A DNA stretch of 41,659 nt from Dissophora ornata (taxonomy: Eukaryota; Mortierellomycota; Mortierellomycetes; Mortierellales; Mortierellaceae), in NCBI GenBank assembly GCA_025201705.1, contig MU616793.1:1-41659 (forward strand), written 5' to 3'. Both the position numbers and the translations under genes were made by a program. Numbering within the stretch: the first letter of the stretch is position 1; every line of letters begins with the position of its first letter. A model generated the notes under the pieces. It had not been told where the DNA came from. It saw only the letters and a program-made list of their open reading frames with translations, and searched no databases. Below, piece by piece: positions 1 to 12,601 of the stretch.

Positions 1-1
1 A

Positions 2-145
2 ATGACTATGGACTGCGGCCAAAAGACGACAATCGAGCGCAACAGGCCACGTTGGGAGCAGGTCCACAGGTGCCTGTTCAATGCGGTCAGGGTTTATGAA
101 AACAAGGACACAGTGGCCCCGGTCGCCAGTGCAGCTTTGCTGTAA
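2..145 (+). CDS. 3' end of an unidentified gene (cut by window edge)
   Basis: An open frame runs from the first bases of the window to a TAA at 143-145, 48 codons including the stop. The residues are mixed and protein-like (…RPRWEQVHRCLFNAV…), not low complexity. I do not recognise the family. An ATG at position 2 could be an internal methionine, so the true start is probably off the left edge. It would be convergent with the cyclin gene that ends at 607. It could also be a chance open frame, since 48 codons is weak evidence. Confidence 0.35.
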   Translation: MTMDCGQKTTIERNRPRWEQVHRCLFNAVRVYENKDTVAPVASAALL

Positions 146-606
146 TATCTGGAGCATTTTGTTCATAGACCATAGCTAAACCCTGCCTTGTTAGTCAAAA
201 AAAGTACCTCTTTTCATTTGCGTTGCCCTCTTCGGTGCCCAGTGATATCGTTCCTGGACTTGAGGCCATTACCATTTAGCGCCGTCCTTAAATCCTTGTA
301 TGAGGGTTTTCGATTTGGAGCTCTCTTTCGTTCACGTTTGTTAATCCTCACACTTCCAGCGTTGTTTCCATCGCTGTTGCTTTGCAACTGAACGTGGTGG
401 AGAGGTTTGGAGGATAAATAGATTTCCGCATATCCAGTGGATCGCAAGGCTCAATCGCAAGTACAAATAACACTTTATTGACAATTCATACATGTAAGAG
501 ATCCAGTCGCAGCCGATGATGCTGTACGTTGTTCCATGTTAAAAGTGGCGGGAAGTAGTTTCGCTGCTCTATGTGTTTTGAGGTGCGTTGGTGTTTGTTG
601 AATCCG
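146..606. other. Gene-free stretch between two convergent gene ends
   Basis: This stretch of 461 bases lies between the possible left-edge gene end and the cyclin stop codon. Open frames of 67 and 77 codons exist on both strands, but they overlap each other and have no recognisable domain or splice context. Most likely it is 3' UTR sequence of the two convergent genes. Confidence 0.5.
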
Positions 607-3298
607 CTACTCTTGCTCCATCCACTCGTCGTATTCCTCACATTCATAGTACTCTTCATGGTCCTCTTCCTCTTGGTGCTTCGTCTCCTCCCGATAGAGT
701 TGTTGGAGTAAATCGAGGTTCTTGAGTCGCTGCGCCCAATTCAGCATGAATTTCGAGATGCGATAATTGACCCTCGTGCAGTACTTGTAGTACGGGAAAG
801 TATCAGAAGCTTCCTCTTCCCTCAGCAGCATCACAATGTCATGCACAACTGGGTCGATATCTTTTGCCTCGTAGCCAGAGTACTGGGCCATGGACGAGTT
901 CTAATACCAAAGGTGAAAAAAGGGAAAGTTATGAATCAAACAAATTGCCTGAATTCCCTTTTAGTTCTTGTTTTGCATGCGTGCATACCCAGGCCGTGCG
1001 ACCTAGAGCAAACCGAGCGACAAAAATCGCAGCTGCAGCCTGCAAAGACGGCATATAGTGCAAGAATCTGATGTCAAGCATCATCAACTCCAAGACAAAC
1101 TTGGCTCCAGTCCTTGCAAACTGGTCACCCTCGTCCGCGCGAGAACATCTTCTCAGGAACGACAATGGGCCTGGCCAGCCCAACCTGTAGTCCAGGATCT
1201 TCAGCACATCCCGTTCGTTCCTTTGTAAGATCCCCACATCGATCTCGCCCTGCAGCTTAAGCCCCTTGGCAATGTGAAGAAACATGAGAAGTCGATAATT
1301 GTGGTTGGTCATCTCTTCATATTTGCCTGCAATCATCAAACAGACCAGGCCTATGACTCGATGGTCGCGATGGAGACGGTTCGAACGTTCGGGATAGTGC
1401 ATGCGTCTGGTGATGACCCGATCCAATATGTGAACAGCCAAGAACAAGGTCTCGCCAGGGGAGGACATACAGACACAAAGCTCGATGATCAACTGAATGA
1501 GATCTATTCGTGTGTTCAAAGCGTCATTCGACAGATTATCGACAACCTTCAAGTCCGGCGCGAGAAGGAGCTACATCACGTTTGCGTGTGTAAGTGAGTG
1601 CGTGGGTGCGTGAGTGAACGAGAAAGCAGACGTCAAAGGAGCACATGTTCATAATCCAATTACAGGTCTGATGGTTTACCTCCATCGTGCGCTTGTAGGA
1701 AAAAGCTTCCTCTGCGTATTCTCGCACGAGCTGTGGGCTGTAATCGTAAAAGTCTTGCCGCATTTGCTCAACTTCCGCCATGTCGATCTTCCGCCGCTTC
1801 TCCAGGTGGCGCTCCCCTTCCTGAGCAGGGAGGGAGTTCTCGACAATCTCATATTCTTCCGCCACCTCACGACCTTCCTGAACTGGAACTACGACGGGTA
1901 CCCATTCAATGTTTCCATCGTCGTCATCGCCTTCTTCAGTTCTGTTATACGAGTCTTGAACTGCTGGGCGTTGTACCTCCTGCGTTATGTAAAGATGTTG
2001 CTGTTTCTGGCCCGGGGCTGCCAAAGATGAAGCTTTGGCGACACCAACCTTCTCTTCGTTCTTGCCCTCGATTACGGCTTCGAACTGTTCTCGGCGCCGC
2101 CACAGACACTCACAGGTCCTGGCTGCACGATCGTCTATCTCGAAAGGTATAGCAAAAAGAGATGCAAGCAGACGCACATCTAACTCTTTTGGCACGGTTG
2201 CCCCATCTGCTGGTTTCGTGGCCACCGATACAGCCTTATTCAAAGCAGTAGTCTTTGCTGTCGTCCGGGGTTTCTTGTTTTCTATGACTCCCAGTGCCTC
2301 TGGACGGGAGGGATGGGGAATTGGAGGTTGGTTTTCACGAGCATTGCGTTTGCATGGTGCTTGATTAACTGAGGCTGCAGGTTGCTCTGTAGCCGCAGCC
2401 GAGCTTCTCGTGTTATTGACGTTGTGGAAGGTCACAGTTCTCCGGGCAAGCTTCTCGACAGCCTCACGACCCCGGTGAGACGCGGGTCGGTTAATGGTAC
2501 TATTGACTGTCTGAAGAGAGGCACTGGTAGTAGAGTCGACCCTGGAGGTTGTGATCGCGGTACCAGTGGTAGTCCTCTTGGAAGTAGCGGCTGTCCTTAG
2601 TAACGCGCGCTTCTCAGTCTCGCATTGCGTGATATGGCCTGGCGACGATGATGACGTCGACGGTTGTTGTTGGTAAACTTGGATCTTCTCCGTACCAGGT
2701 GCTTGCATTTTGAGTGGCAAGTCTGCCAAACGCGATCGAAACGGTATGCGGGACTGAGTCTGAGCTCGAGCCTGAGGTTGGGCGCGGGCTTGGCCATCGC
2801 TGTTGGTTGCAATAGCGGTCTTCGTTATAGCCGTAGCAGCTGTCTGGACCCTAGCCAGGCTAACACCTTCTGGGTCGTGTTCACTTCTACCGTTATTGCT
2901 GCTGGTAGTTGCGCTGCCTCGGTTCTCGATGCCAGGCACATGTATATTCTGCGTAGTCTTGGTGGATGCTTCGAGGAGGCTTTGTTTTCCCTTTTGCAAC
3001 GACCTAAGGGGTTCGCGGTCATGAAGTCCTGTAGCCGCCACAGCGACATTCTGTGCGCGTTCGACGAGAGGAGAAGAGCGTAGGATGGCAAGGTCAGTTT
3101 CAAGCAAGTTGCACCAACGTAAAAAAAAAAAAGAAAAAAAAAATGAACTGCATTTTTTCAAAAGTCAAGGTTTTTTGTTACCTTGACGTTGTGCTCATTT
3201 CTGCGCACCGCGGCGTTTTCCTTGTCGTCACCAAGGATAGGTTTGCGGAGAGTTGAGAGGGTAGACCGAGGTCCAGTTGGTTTTGAGATTTTGGGCAT
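607..3298 (-). CDS. Mitotic (B-type-like) cyclin with long disordered N-terminus, 4 exons
   Basis: The product is a predicted regulatory subunit of a cyclin-dependent kinase. Exons on the minus strand are 3182-3298, 1680-3050, 989-1570 and 607-900; all junctions are phase 0 and give 787 residues. Exon 1 begins MPKISKPTG and contains LGDDKENAAV, typical of mitotic cyclin N-termini. Residues 40 to about 440 are Ser/Thr/Gln/Ala-rich and probably disordered. The cyclin fold starts near residue 455 (YDYSPQLVREYAEEAF) and includes ETLFLAVHILDR and LVCLMIAGKYEE; a second, alpha-helical cyclin domain follows (ILDYRLGWPGP, PSLQAAAAIFVARFAL). The tail is very acidic. The usual MRAILVDW-like helix is replaced by LNTRIDLIQLIIELC, so it is a divergent B-type cyclin. 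Intron 1 (3051-3181) holds an A-rich run at 3121-3143. The exon 1-2 junction is the least certain. Confidence 0.85.
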
Positions 3299-3945
3299 GT
3301 TTGAATAGAGAAAGACTTGAGGTCCTTCGGTAGGATGAGGTGCTTGGTAAGGTTGGAAAACACTAAGGAGCTGGAAGGAAGCGTGCTAGAAAGGTGTGCT
3401 CTAAGACTGATCACAAATCTGCAAGCGAGAGCAACGTAGCAAGTACCGAGCAGTATGCAACAAGAAGCGGCGAGGGGAAGAAAGCGAAGATCAGTGGTTG
3501 TTTCGGTGTAAGGGTTATGGGAGGAGGAGAAGGAGAAGAAGCGAAGGAGGAGAAGGAAAGAGGCCGGAGACAGAGCTGACGGGCCTTCGCTGGGCGAAGT
3601 CATAGTGTTCGAAAAGAGAGAAGTTAGGCGTGGCAACGTACCGCAAAGATAAGTGCAATAAGTAGGATTTCTGCTCTAAACCGGACGGAGGAGGGTTTGG
3701 GCAGAGGACTACAGTAAAAGCGGTTGCTGGATGTTCGACGGGACACGTTGTTCCTTGGGTGGAGTGGAGGAGCGTTGTTGGAGAGAAAAGTGCAGATCTC
3801 ACACGCGCAGATCGCCCAGTGAGATTTAAATGCGCCGTGACTTCCTTCACATTCAAGCGCTTGTGCTGTGCACAGACAGTAACCTAGGCTCGCACGCGCT
3901 GAGACAGGCTTGCACCTCCATCGCACTGATCAGACCGTTCCGACA
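3299..3945. promoter_or_regulatory. Shared upstream region of divergent cyclin and GNAT-like genes
   Basis: This is 647 bases between the head-to-head start codons of the cyclin (minus) and the GNAT-like protein (plus). It contains purine-rich GAGGAGAAGG tracts at about 3522-3562. No TATA box stands out. Minus-strand open frames of 100-150 codons here are Ser/Leu/Pro-rich translations of the purine tracts and I do not count them as genes. By position it should hold both promoters and 5' UTRs. Confidence 0.5.
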
Positions 3946-4683
3946 ATGACTCGCATGTACAGATTCACCCACAGGGCGGCCGAGCTGGTCCAGGATGACA
4001 ATGCCGGCAGCGCCGACGCCGCCGTCCCTGCAGAAGTCAACATTGCCAACCTGACAATGTTCTCGACGATCCTTTTTATGACTGAATTTCACAAGATGGG
4101 CATGGGCGACTCCATCGACGTCTCAAAGACTTGCAATATGTCTGAGTGGCATCGTCGTATCTATGCTGGAACCGGGTCCCAGCCGCTCACTGAGAGCCAG
4201 GAGGAGGAATATATCGACATCATGACCTTGGCACCTAAGCCAACATCGCACGCAGGACTTATTTATGCCACTACTCATAAGGACGAGTCGCAGGCTGGCA
4301 GCAAGGAAGCGTTTTCTTCTTTTCTCTTTGCTCACCACAAGCCTGCTCTCCCCAAGACAGTCCAGCCCACCTCAGAAATCTCTGCTGGGCCATCGCCAGA
4401 GGTACAAGCATTGGCGTCGACATCAGGAGTAACCCATATCTGGCTCTGCGGTTCAGACCCGGAGCAAAGACGCCATCATTTGATGTCGCGGTGCTTGGAC
4501 CAACTCGAGAAAGACGTCTTGGAATGGAAGGCATCTGGACAAGGTTCAGGAGTCTTGACTGCCCATACCATCCCATTAGCATTCCCAGGAATGGTTCAAT
4601 TCTTACTCAAAAATGGATTTCAGGGAGGCGACAGGGTCGTTGGTGGTGAGAGCGGAAAGGTGCTCTACTGGAAGGCTCTATAA
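3946..4683 (+). CDS. GNAT-like N-acetyltransferase-fold protein
   Basis: This is a single-exon gene of 245 residues. I start it at the ATG at 3946 (MTRMYRFTHRA); the frame is open 12 codons further up but only with a non-ATG codon. The C-terminal half carries THIWLCGSDPEQRRHHL, then a helix, then VLTAHTIPLAFPGMVQFLLKNGF and a final strand GKVLYWKAL. That order (beta-4, helix, beta-5, helix, beta-7) resembles the end of the GNAT acyl-CoA fold. The acetyl-CoA loop (Q/RxxGxG/A) is not evident; the corresponding EQRRHHL lacks the glycines, so activity is uncertain. The substrate is unknown. It is divergent from the cyclin gene. An AATAAA lies about 50 bases past the stop. Confidence 0.6.
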   Translation: MTRMYRFTHRAAELVQDDNAGSADAAVPAEVNIANLTMFSTILFMTEFHKMGMGDSIDVSKTCNMSEWHRRIYAGTGSQPLTESQEEEYIDIMTLAPKPTSHAGLIYATTHKDESQAGSKEAFSSFLFAHHKPALPKTVQPTSEISAGPSPEVQALASTSGVTHIWLCGSDPEQRRHHLMSRCLDQLEKDVLEWKASGQGSGVLTAHTIPLAFPGMVQFLLKNGFQGGDRVVGGESGKVLYWKAL

Positions 4684-4732
4684 GCATGGGTATCATGCAT
4701 TGACAGGCACATAGTCTAGGATGTGCCTTAGC

Positions 4733-4738
4733 AATAAA
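4733..4738 (+). terminator. Poly(A) signal AATAAA for the GNAT-like gene
   Basis: This is a perfect AATAAA 50 bases after the TAA stop at 4681-4683, in the expected 3' UTR position. Confidence 0.5.
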
Positions 4739-5581
4739 TAACTGCTGCAGTCTCTATTACACTACAATTGTGGATCAAGGACGCCATTGGTTTCTGACTC
4801 TAATAAGCATTCCTTTAGCGAGCTCTGCACACTTGTCCTTGTTTCCCCTCTGCGCTTCATCTCGCCCCTTCTAGGACAGCTTCCACACCCTCAGCAAAGA
4901 ATCGTCCTCCTCCTTGATTTGATAAGACACTTTGCAGGCAACTCAATGCGAGGCATCAGCGCCAATCATCGCGATCACCCTTCCCCCACCACACACACAC
5001 ACACCTTGCGTAGTTTTCGAATGTGCTGACTGCAAAGACAGAGGCAATGAATAGACGGGGGCATGGCGCTGAGAAAATGCGTATTTGTCCCTGGAATAAG
5101 CCATGCAACCCCTTTGCCTTCAGAGGAATGCTTTGCCAGCACCTTTGTTCCATTTTGTATTTCATCCTCGGTAACCAATCAGCGCCTCGTACTTTCTCTT
5201 TCTCTTGCACTCTCGTCTCCATGACACTATGTGCCATCATGGGGCTTGGTTGTGCTGAGAGGTTCGTTAAATTTCAGCTTCTTGCAGTTCCTCCAGTTAT
5301 TGCCATGATGTTGAAAGTCCACTCATCTTTAAAAGACATAGGATACGCGTCTAGCAACTCGTTTCTGACAAAGTCAGCTTCTTGTCTCCTCTGGAAAGAG
5401 AAACAATTTGTACCACTGAGGAATCAGACGCAGGGAAGGCGAAACCTGGGCGTTCCATCTCAAAAAATGGATATAGGCTGAGGTAGCCGCAGGTTGGTTT
5501 CCCGAATCGGTGCCTCGGTAGAAAATACAGGTCCATCGCTGTTGGTTGTTCGGACCTGTGGGTGACGCTATTCCGCTTGTG

Positions 5582-5630
5582 ATTGGCTGTCTCCGCGACA
5601 AACATATGCGTCTCGCTGCTACACGTGTGG
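5582..5630. promoter_or_regulatory. Distal CCAAT / CACGTG module
   Basis: ATTGGCTG (inverted CCAAT) at 5582-5589 is followed by CTACACGTGTGG at 5619-5630, with the palindromic E-box CACGTG at 5622-5627. The same two words recur close to the phosphate transporter at 6376-6402. CACGTG is the core of the Pho4/NUC-1 bHLH site in fungi. At about 1.08 kb from the transporter ATG it may be a distal element or serve an unseen transcript. Confidence 0.3.
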
Positions 5631-6087
5631 GGCAGACCACACATCTGTTGGATCAAAGTATAACTGAGAAAATTACAACCGCCGCTAGACAAACGACTAT
5701 GCATACATGAGCAACAATCTTTTTGCATCATAATGTATTATTGCGTATGTACAGTGTACTTTGCCTGTGCTAAGAGCTGTTTATGACAATCAATCATTCG
5801 CTTTTGGACTCTCAGGGGAGCAAATAGGGGAAAAGGAGGTTCAAGAGAAGATGGCTCGTGTGGAGCTCGTGTGATGCGATAAAAGATACATAATGTATTG
5901 ACAAATGCAACGCAAAAGATATACAGATGGCAAGATCGTCTACTTGAGGCATATCGGCAAAGGAAGGCCGCATAATGCATGCGGCAAAGGACGTGCTAGG
6001 GCGGAGAGGACGTTGAAAAAAATCTGCTAGGTAGGGTAGTAAGGGTGAGACCTGTATGAGTAGACGTAAGCACCAAAATGTATGGTG

Positions 6088-6119
6088 TGAGCGAGTGAGC
6101 GAGTGAGCGAGTGAGTGGA
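6088..6119. repeat. 8-bp tandem repeat, GTGAGCGA-type unit, 4 copies
   Basis: GTGAGCGA is repeated three times without gaps and followed by GTGAGTGG. It is a short microsatellite about 590 bases upstream of the transporter ATG. No coding role is seen. Confidence 0.8.
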
Positions 6120-6126
6120 ACCGGAG

Positions 6127-6140
6127 TACATGTACATGTA
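6127..6140. repeat. 14-bp perfect palindrome TACATGTACATGTA
   Basis: TACATGTACATGTA equals its own reverse complement. It lies eight bases after the 8-bp tandem repeat and about 565 bases before the transporter start. It could be a dimeric factor site or a chance palindrome. Confidence 0.5.
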
Positions 6141-6375
6141 GTCAGTTTTTCTGGTCCGAGTTGGTCCCCGGGAGCTGCACAATAACTGCACAATAAATCG
6201 ACCAAAGATGGACGGGATTGATCAAAAGGAGCAACGAACAGTCATTGGCATCCCGCAAAGTGTGCATGGAAGGGTGGAACTAACGGGCGTGCTCAAAATT
6301 AAAGCCAGATGTGATCGTGGAAAGTAGAAGGGTCTTATCCAAGCACCGCTGCACGGTGTGAGGGTATGCATGCTT

Positions 6376-6413
6376 ATTGGCTGCTCGGGCCTACACGTGC
6401 GGCTGTCCATTGG
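6376..6413 (+). promoter_or_regulatory. Pho4-type E-box flanked by two CCAAT boxes
   Basis: CACGTG at 6394-6399 (reverse strand GCACGTGT, close to the high-affinity Pho4 site) sits between two inverted CCAAT boxes, ATTGG at 6376-6380 and 6409-6413. The two ATTGG starts are 33 bp apart, about three helical turns. The module is about 310 bases upstream of the phosphate transporter ATG. In fungi Pho4/NUC-1 binds such sites to induce PHO84-class genes under phosphate starvation. Control here is inferred from position and gene identity. Confidence 0.5.
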
Positions 6414-6560
6414 TTAGGAGGGTCGCGTGTCTCTCGCCTCTGATTCGCTCACTGATCCTCAACCCTTATTCTGTTCTCCGTTTGTACCACTTGCACGCGA
6501 CCTCACAACCGCAACTCTCCAGGGTAGAATGCTTCTCTGATCTCAAACGAAGATCATCCT

Positions 6561-6568
6561 TATAAATA
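6561..6568 (+). promoter_or_regulatory. TATA box (TATAAATA) of the phosphate transporter
   Basis: TATAAATA lies 137 bases before the ATG at 6705. It is followed by a TC-rich leader (about 6636-6660) typical of strongly expressed fungal genes. Confidence 0.65.
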
Positions 6569-6704
6569 CCTTGCCCAATCCACACAATTTTTGTCTTGTC
6601 CAGTACTCTTCTCAGTAATCTTCTCCTTCCCTCGCGCTCTTCTCTCTCTCTCTCTCCTTTCTCCTCACACCCCCCCCTCCCTAAATCCACACATCGCTAC
6701 AGCA

Positions 6705-8303
6705 ATGTCTGGATCCACTGTCGAAGAAAAGACCGTTGGTCTCGAATTCTCCGAAGAGCAAATGAGTGCCCAGCCCAAGGTCGGCCTTGCCAACTTGGAG
6801 GATCAGCATTCCTGGAACTGGTTCACGATCCGCACTCTCATTACCTCGGGAACCGGTTTCTTCACTGATGCCTACGATGTCTTCATCATTAACCTGGTCG
6901 TCCCTATGCTCGGTTACGTCTACTTCAAGGCCGAGGGTGGCCAAATCCCCGCCGGCACTGAGGGTGCCCTTAAGGGCATGGCCTCTTTCGGAACTCTCGT
7001 CGGTCAGCTTGTCTTTGGTTACCTCGGTGATGCCTACGGTCGTCAGAAGATCTACGGTCTCGAGCTGATGATCATTATTCTCGGAACATTGTGCTGCGCC
7101 ATGGCTGGATCCAATGCCAAGGGTTCGTCTGTCATCCAATACCTCACCTTCTGGCGCTTTATCCTCGGTGTCGGAATCGGAGGTGATTACCCCATGTCCG
7201 CCACTGTCACCTCTGAGTGGGCGTCAGCTGGTCGCCGCGGTCAGCTCATGTCGATCATCTTCTCCATGCAGGGTATCGGTAATTTGATGGCCTCCGTCGT
7301 CACTCTCATTGTCCTCGCCATCTTCAAGGATGCCATCATCAGCGACGTTGACAACCTCGACATCGTTTGGCGTATCTGTATCGGCGTTGGATGCATCCCC
7401 GCCGTCTCAACCATCTACCTCCGCTTGACCATGCCCGAGTCGCCCCGTTACGCCATGGATGTTGAGAACGATGTTGAGAAGGCCAACCTTGCCGTTGCCC
7501 GTGCTACCGCCACTAATGTCGGAAACACCACCTCCGCTGCCGACATCGTTGCCAACCAGACCGCCGTTGCTGAGGCCAAGGCTAAGCGTAACCATAACCG
7601 CACCTTTATCGATTACTTCTCCCGCTGGGAGAACCTCAAGATCTTGATCGGTACCTCCGTTACTTGGTTCTTGCTCGATATTGCCTTCTACGGTATCTCG
7701 CTCAACCAGTCCTATGTCCTCAACGCCATGGGCTTCGTCGGTGATGGCACTGTCTTTGACAACCTCTGGAGAACTACCCTTGGTAACTTGACTGTCTCTT
7801 GCCTCGGTTTCGTCCCCGGTTACTGGTTCACGGTCTTCCTGATCGAGAAGATGGGTCGCAAGCGCATCCAGTTCATGGGTTTCGGCATGTTGACCATCCT
7901 CTTCACTATCTTGGCCGCTGCCTTCGAGCCTCTCAAGAAGATCGTCCCTCTCTTTGTCGCCATCTTTACCTTGGCCCAGTTCTTCTTCAACTTTGGACCC
8001 AACACCACCACTTTCGTTGTCCCCGGTGAGGTCTTCCCCACTCGCGTCCGCGCTACTGCCCACGGTATCTCGGCTGCCTCTGGAAAGCTTGGTGCCATCA
8101 TTGCCACGTTTGGATTCAACAAGCTTGTTGAGATCGGTGGCCCGGCTGGCAAGCACGCTTTCTTGCCCCAGACTCTTGGAATCTTTGCCGGTGTTATGGG
8201 TCTCGGCTTCATCTGCACGTTCCTCATCCCTGAGACCAAGGGCATGTCGCTGGAGGAAATCGAGCAGCGCGGCATGAAGAATGTCGAGGAGTCCGAGGCT
8301 TAA
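6705..8303 (+). CDS. PHO84: High-affinity inorganic phosphate transporter (PHO84/Pht1 family, MFS)
   Basis: This is a single-exon gene of 532 residues. It is a predicted plasma-membrane H+/phosphate symporter with about 12 membrane segments. Family marks are FFTDAYDVFIINLVVPMLG in TM1, GQLVFGYLGDAYGRQKIYG (MFS loop 2-3), the phosphate-permease signature GVGIGGDYPMSATVTSEWA, DIAFYGISLNQS in TM7, and FNFGPNTTTFVVPGEVFPTR in the C-half. A long hydrophilic loop separates the halves, as in PHO84. I start at MSGSTVEEK (6705); an upstream in-frame ATG at 6591 would add 38 hydrophobic residues from the TC-rich leader and is unlikely. Wobble positions are strongly biased to C, unlike neighbours, suggesting high expression. 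TATA and CACGTG elements lie upstream. Confidence 0.96.
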   Translation: MSGSTVEEKTVGLEFSEEQMSAQPKVGLANLEDQHSWNWFTIRTLITSGTGFFTDAYDVFIINLVVPMLGYVYFKAEGGQIPAGTEGALKGMASFGTLVGQLVFGYLGDAYGRQKIYGLELMIIILGTLCCAMAGSNAKGSSVIQYLTFWRFILGVGIGGDYPMSATVTSEWASAGRRGQLMSIIFSMQGIGNLMASVVTLIVLAIFKDAIISDVDNLDIVWRICIGVGCIPAVSTIYLRLTMPESPRYAMDVENDVEKANLAVARATATNVGNTTSAADIVANQTAVAEAKAKRNHNRTFIDYFSRWENLKILIGTSVTWFLLDIAFYGISLNQSYVLNAMGFVGDGTVFDNLWRTTLGNLTVSCLGFVPGYWFTVFLIEKMGRKRIQFMGFGMLTILFTILAAAFEPLKKIVPLFVAIFTLAQFFFNFGPNTTTFVVPGEVFPTRVRATAHGISAASGKLGAIIATFGFNKLVEIGGPAGKHAFLPQTLGIFAGVMGLGFICTFLIPETKGMSLEEIEQRGMKNVEESEA

Positions 8304-8991
8304 GTTGCCTTTACATCCCACCGAACAGAAGGCTGTACATTATACCTATTTCCATAGAGCTCGCTCGCTGCACTCATCTTCTCAACAATTGTACCATTAA
8401 ATCAAAATTTTAAAAAAACATCGAATCATACTATCTCGTCTACTCTTCGTTGCCTTCTACTTGTGTATGCATCTGCTCTCGGTTAAAAAAATGCAAGAGT
8501 CTCTGGCTCATGTTTGCATCTTTGTTTGCATTGATATGCCGTAACAGGAAGATGTAACTTTTTTGAAAATCGTACGATGACGAAGAGAAGGTTAGAAGAA
8601 AGATCCTCGCTCTCGAGATGATAGCCGAAGGGCCGTTTGCATGGTGAAGTTGGGTAATGTCATCTGCGTAGACTAGTTGCATGAAGGAAGGTACCGAGAG
8701 TCCGCCATGGCTTGCAGGTAGGCTGAAACTCGACCAAAGCCCAAGGGCGCGGACAGGATAGATATTTCTGAAATAAAATAGGTTTATCCCTCCTATGGTA
8801 AACATGCGATCAGTAGGAACATTCAGAGACGTAGAACTGACTGCTGACTGCTTTCGACTGCTCTCCACGCGTTCTTCTTCAGTTCATGTTGCCTTCCTTG
8901 CCAACTAACTCCTCGCTCGCTCCTTCATTATTCCAAGCACCAAACAGCACCAAACAGCACCAACACATTCGTAGGAGCATACAACACAACC
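8304..8991. other. Intergenic: transporter 3' end and RPT1 promoter
   Basis: This stretch of 688 bases separates two tandem plus-strand genes. A minus-strand open frame of 142 codons (8440-8868) shows no recognisable motif. Just before the RPT1 ATG there is a direct repeat of CACCAAACAG (about 8938-8960). I did not find a yeast PACE box (GGTGGCAAA). Confidence 0.5.
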
Positions 8992-10861
<1,870 letters not shown>

Positions 10862-10907
10862 GCAGAACGTTCGGTGCACAACTAGTCGACCGACGGGCCA
10901 AAGTTAT

Positions 10908-10913
10908 AATAAA
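10908..10913 (+). terminator. Poly(A) signal AATAAA for RPT1
   Basis: AATAAA lies 47 bases after the RPT1 stop and 45 bases before the end of the COQ5 coding sequence on the other strand. The two 3' ends therefore probably overlap. Confidence 0.5.
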
Positions 10914-10957
10914 ACATGTACGAATAATGATAAACTCTACTTAAACGATATCTTTAT

Positions 10958-12295
<1,338 letters not shown>

Positions 12296-12601
12296 TGTCG
12301 CTGAATGCTCTTTGTGGTGTTAGATGAAAGGTGAAGGAGACGGTAAACGGGAACAAACGGTTTTCAGGCGTTTTTTTGGAAGCGACTTACTGCAAAGGGA
12401 CGAGATTTAACTCCGCTCCTGTGCCTCGGAAGGGTTGCATTGCAAGCCACAGCAGTGGGAAAACATTCGAGGTGACGGTCGGTCGCACGAGTGTGCATGC
12501 GAGCGATGCATGTTCTTCCTAGTGTCAGTCGGCGATCGCCTACATATCTGTCTGTTGTACAAGCTGCTCTATTATATTACATCGAAGCTAACACGTTGAT
12601 T
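12296..12601. other. Intergenic between RlmN stop and COQ5 start
   Basis: 306 bases separate these two minus-strand genes. By position it should contain the COQ5 promoter and the RlmN 3' UTR. I see no clear TATA box or conserved element. Confidence 0.5.

Larger units (their letters stand above)
4684..6375. other. 1.7 kb gene-poor stretch upstream of the phosphate transporter
   Basis: I see no convincing gene here. Open frames of 152 codons (5023-5481, plus) and 126 codons (5351-5731, minus) are Cys/Leu-rich, have no recognisable motif, and overlap each other. The stretch holds a CA microsatellite (about 4989-5003), a CCAAT box in CCAATCAGC (5176-5180), a distal ATTGGCTG ... CTACACGTGTGG module (5582-5630), an 8-bp tandem repeat (6088-6119) and a 14-bp palindrome (6127-6140). 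It is probably the 3' UTR of the GNAT-like gene plus an extended transporter promoter. Confidence 0.5.

Noticed and set aside
5023..5481. 152-codon plus-strand open frame
   Set aside because: Cys- and Leu-rich with no motif, overlapped by an equally long minus-strand frame, and located in a promoter-like region. No splice or domain support.
7407..8321. 304-codon minus-strand open frame inside the phosphate transporter
   Set aside because: It is an antisense shadow caused by C-ending wobble codons in the transporter; the product is an Asp/Glu/Gly-rich artefact.
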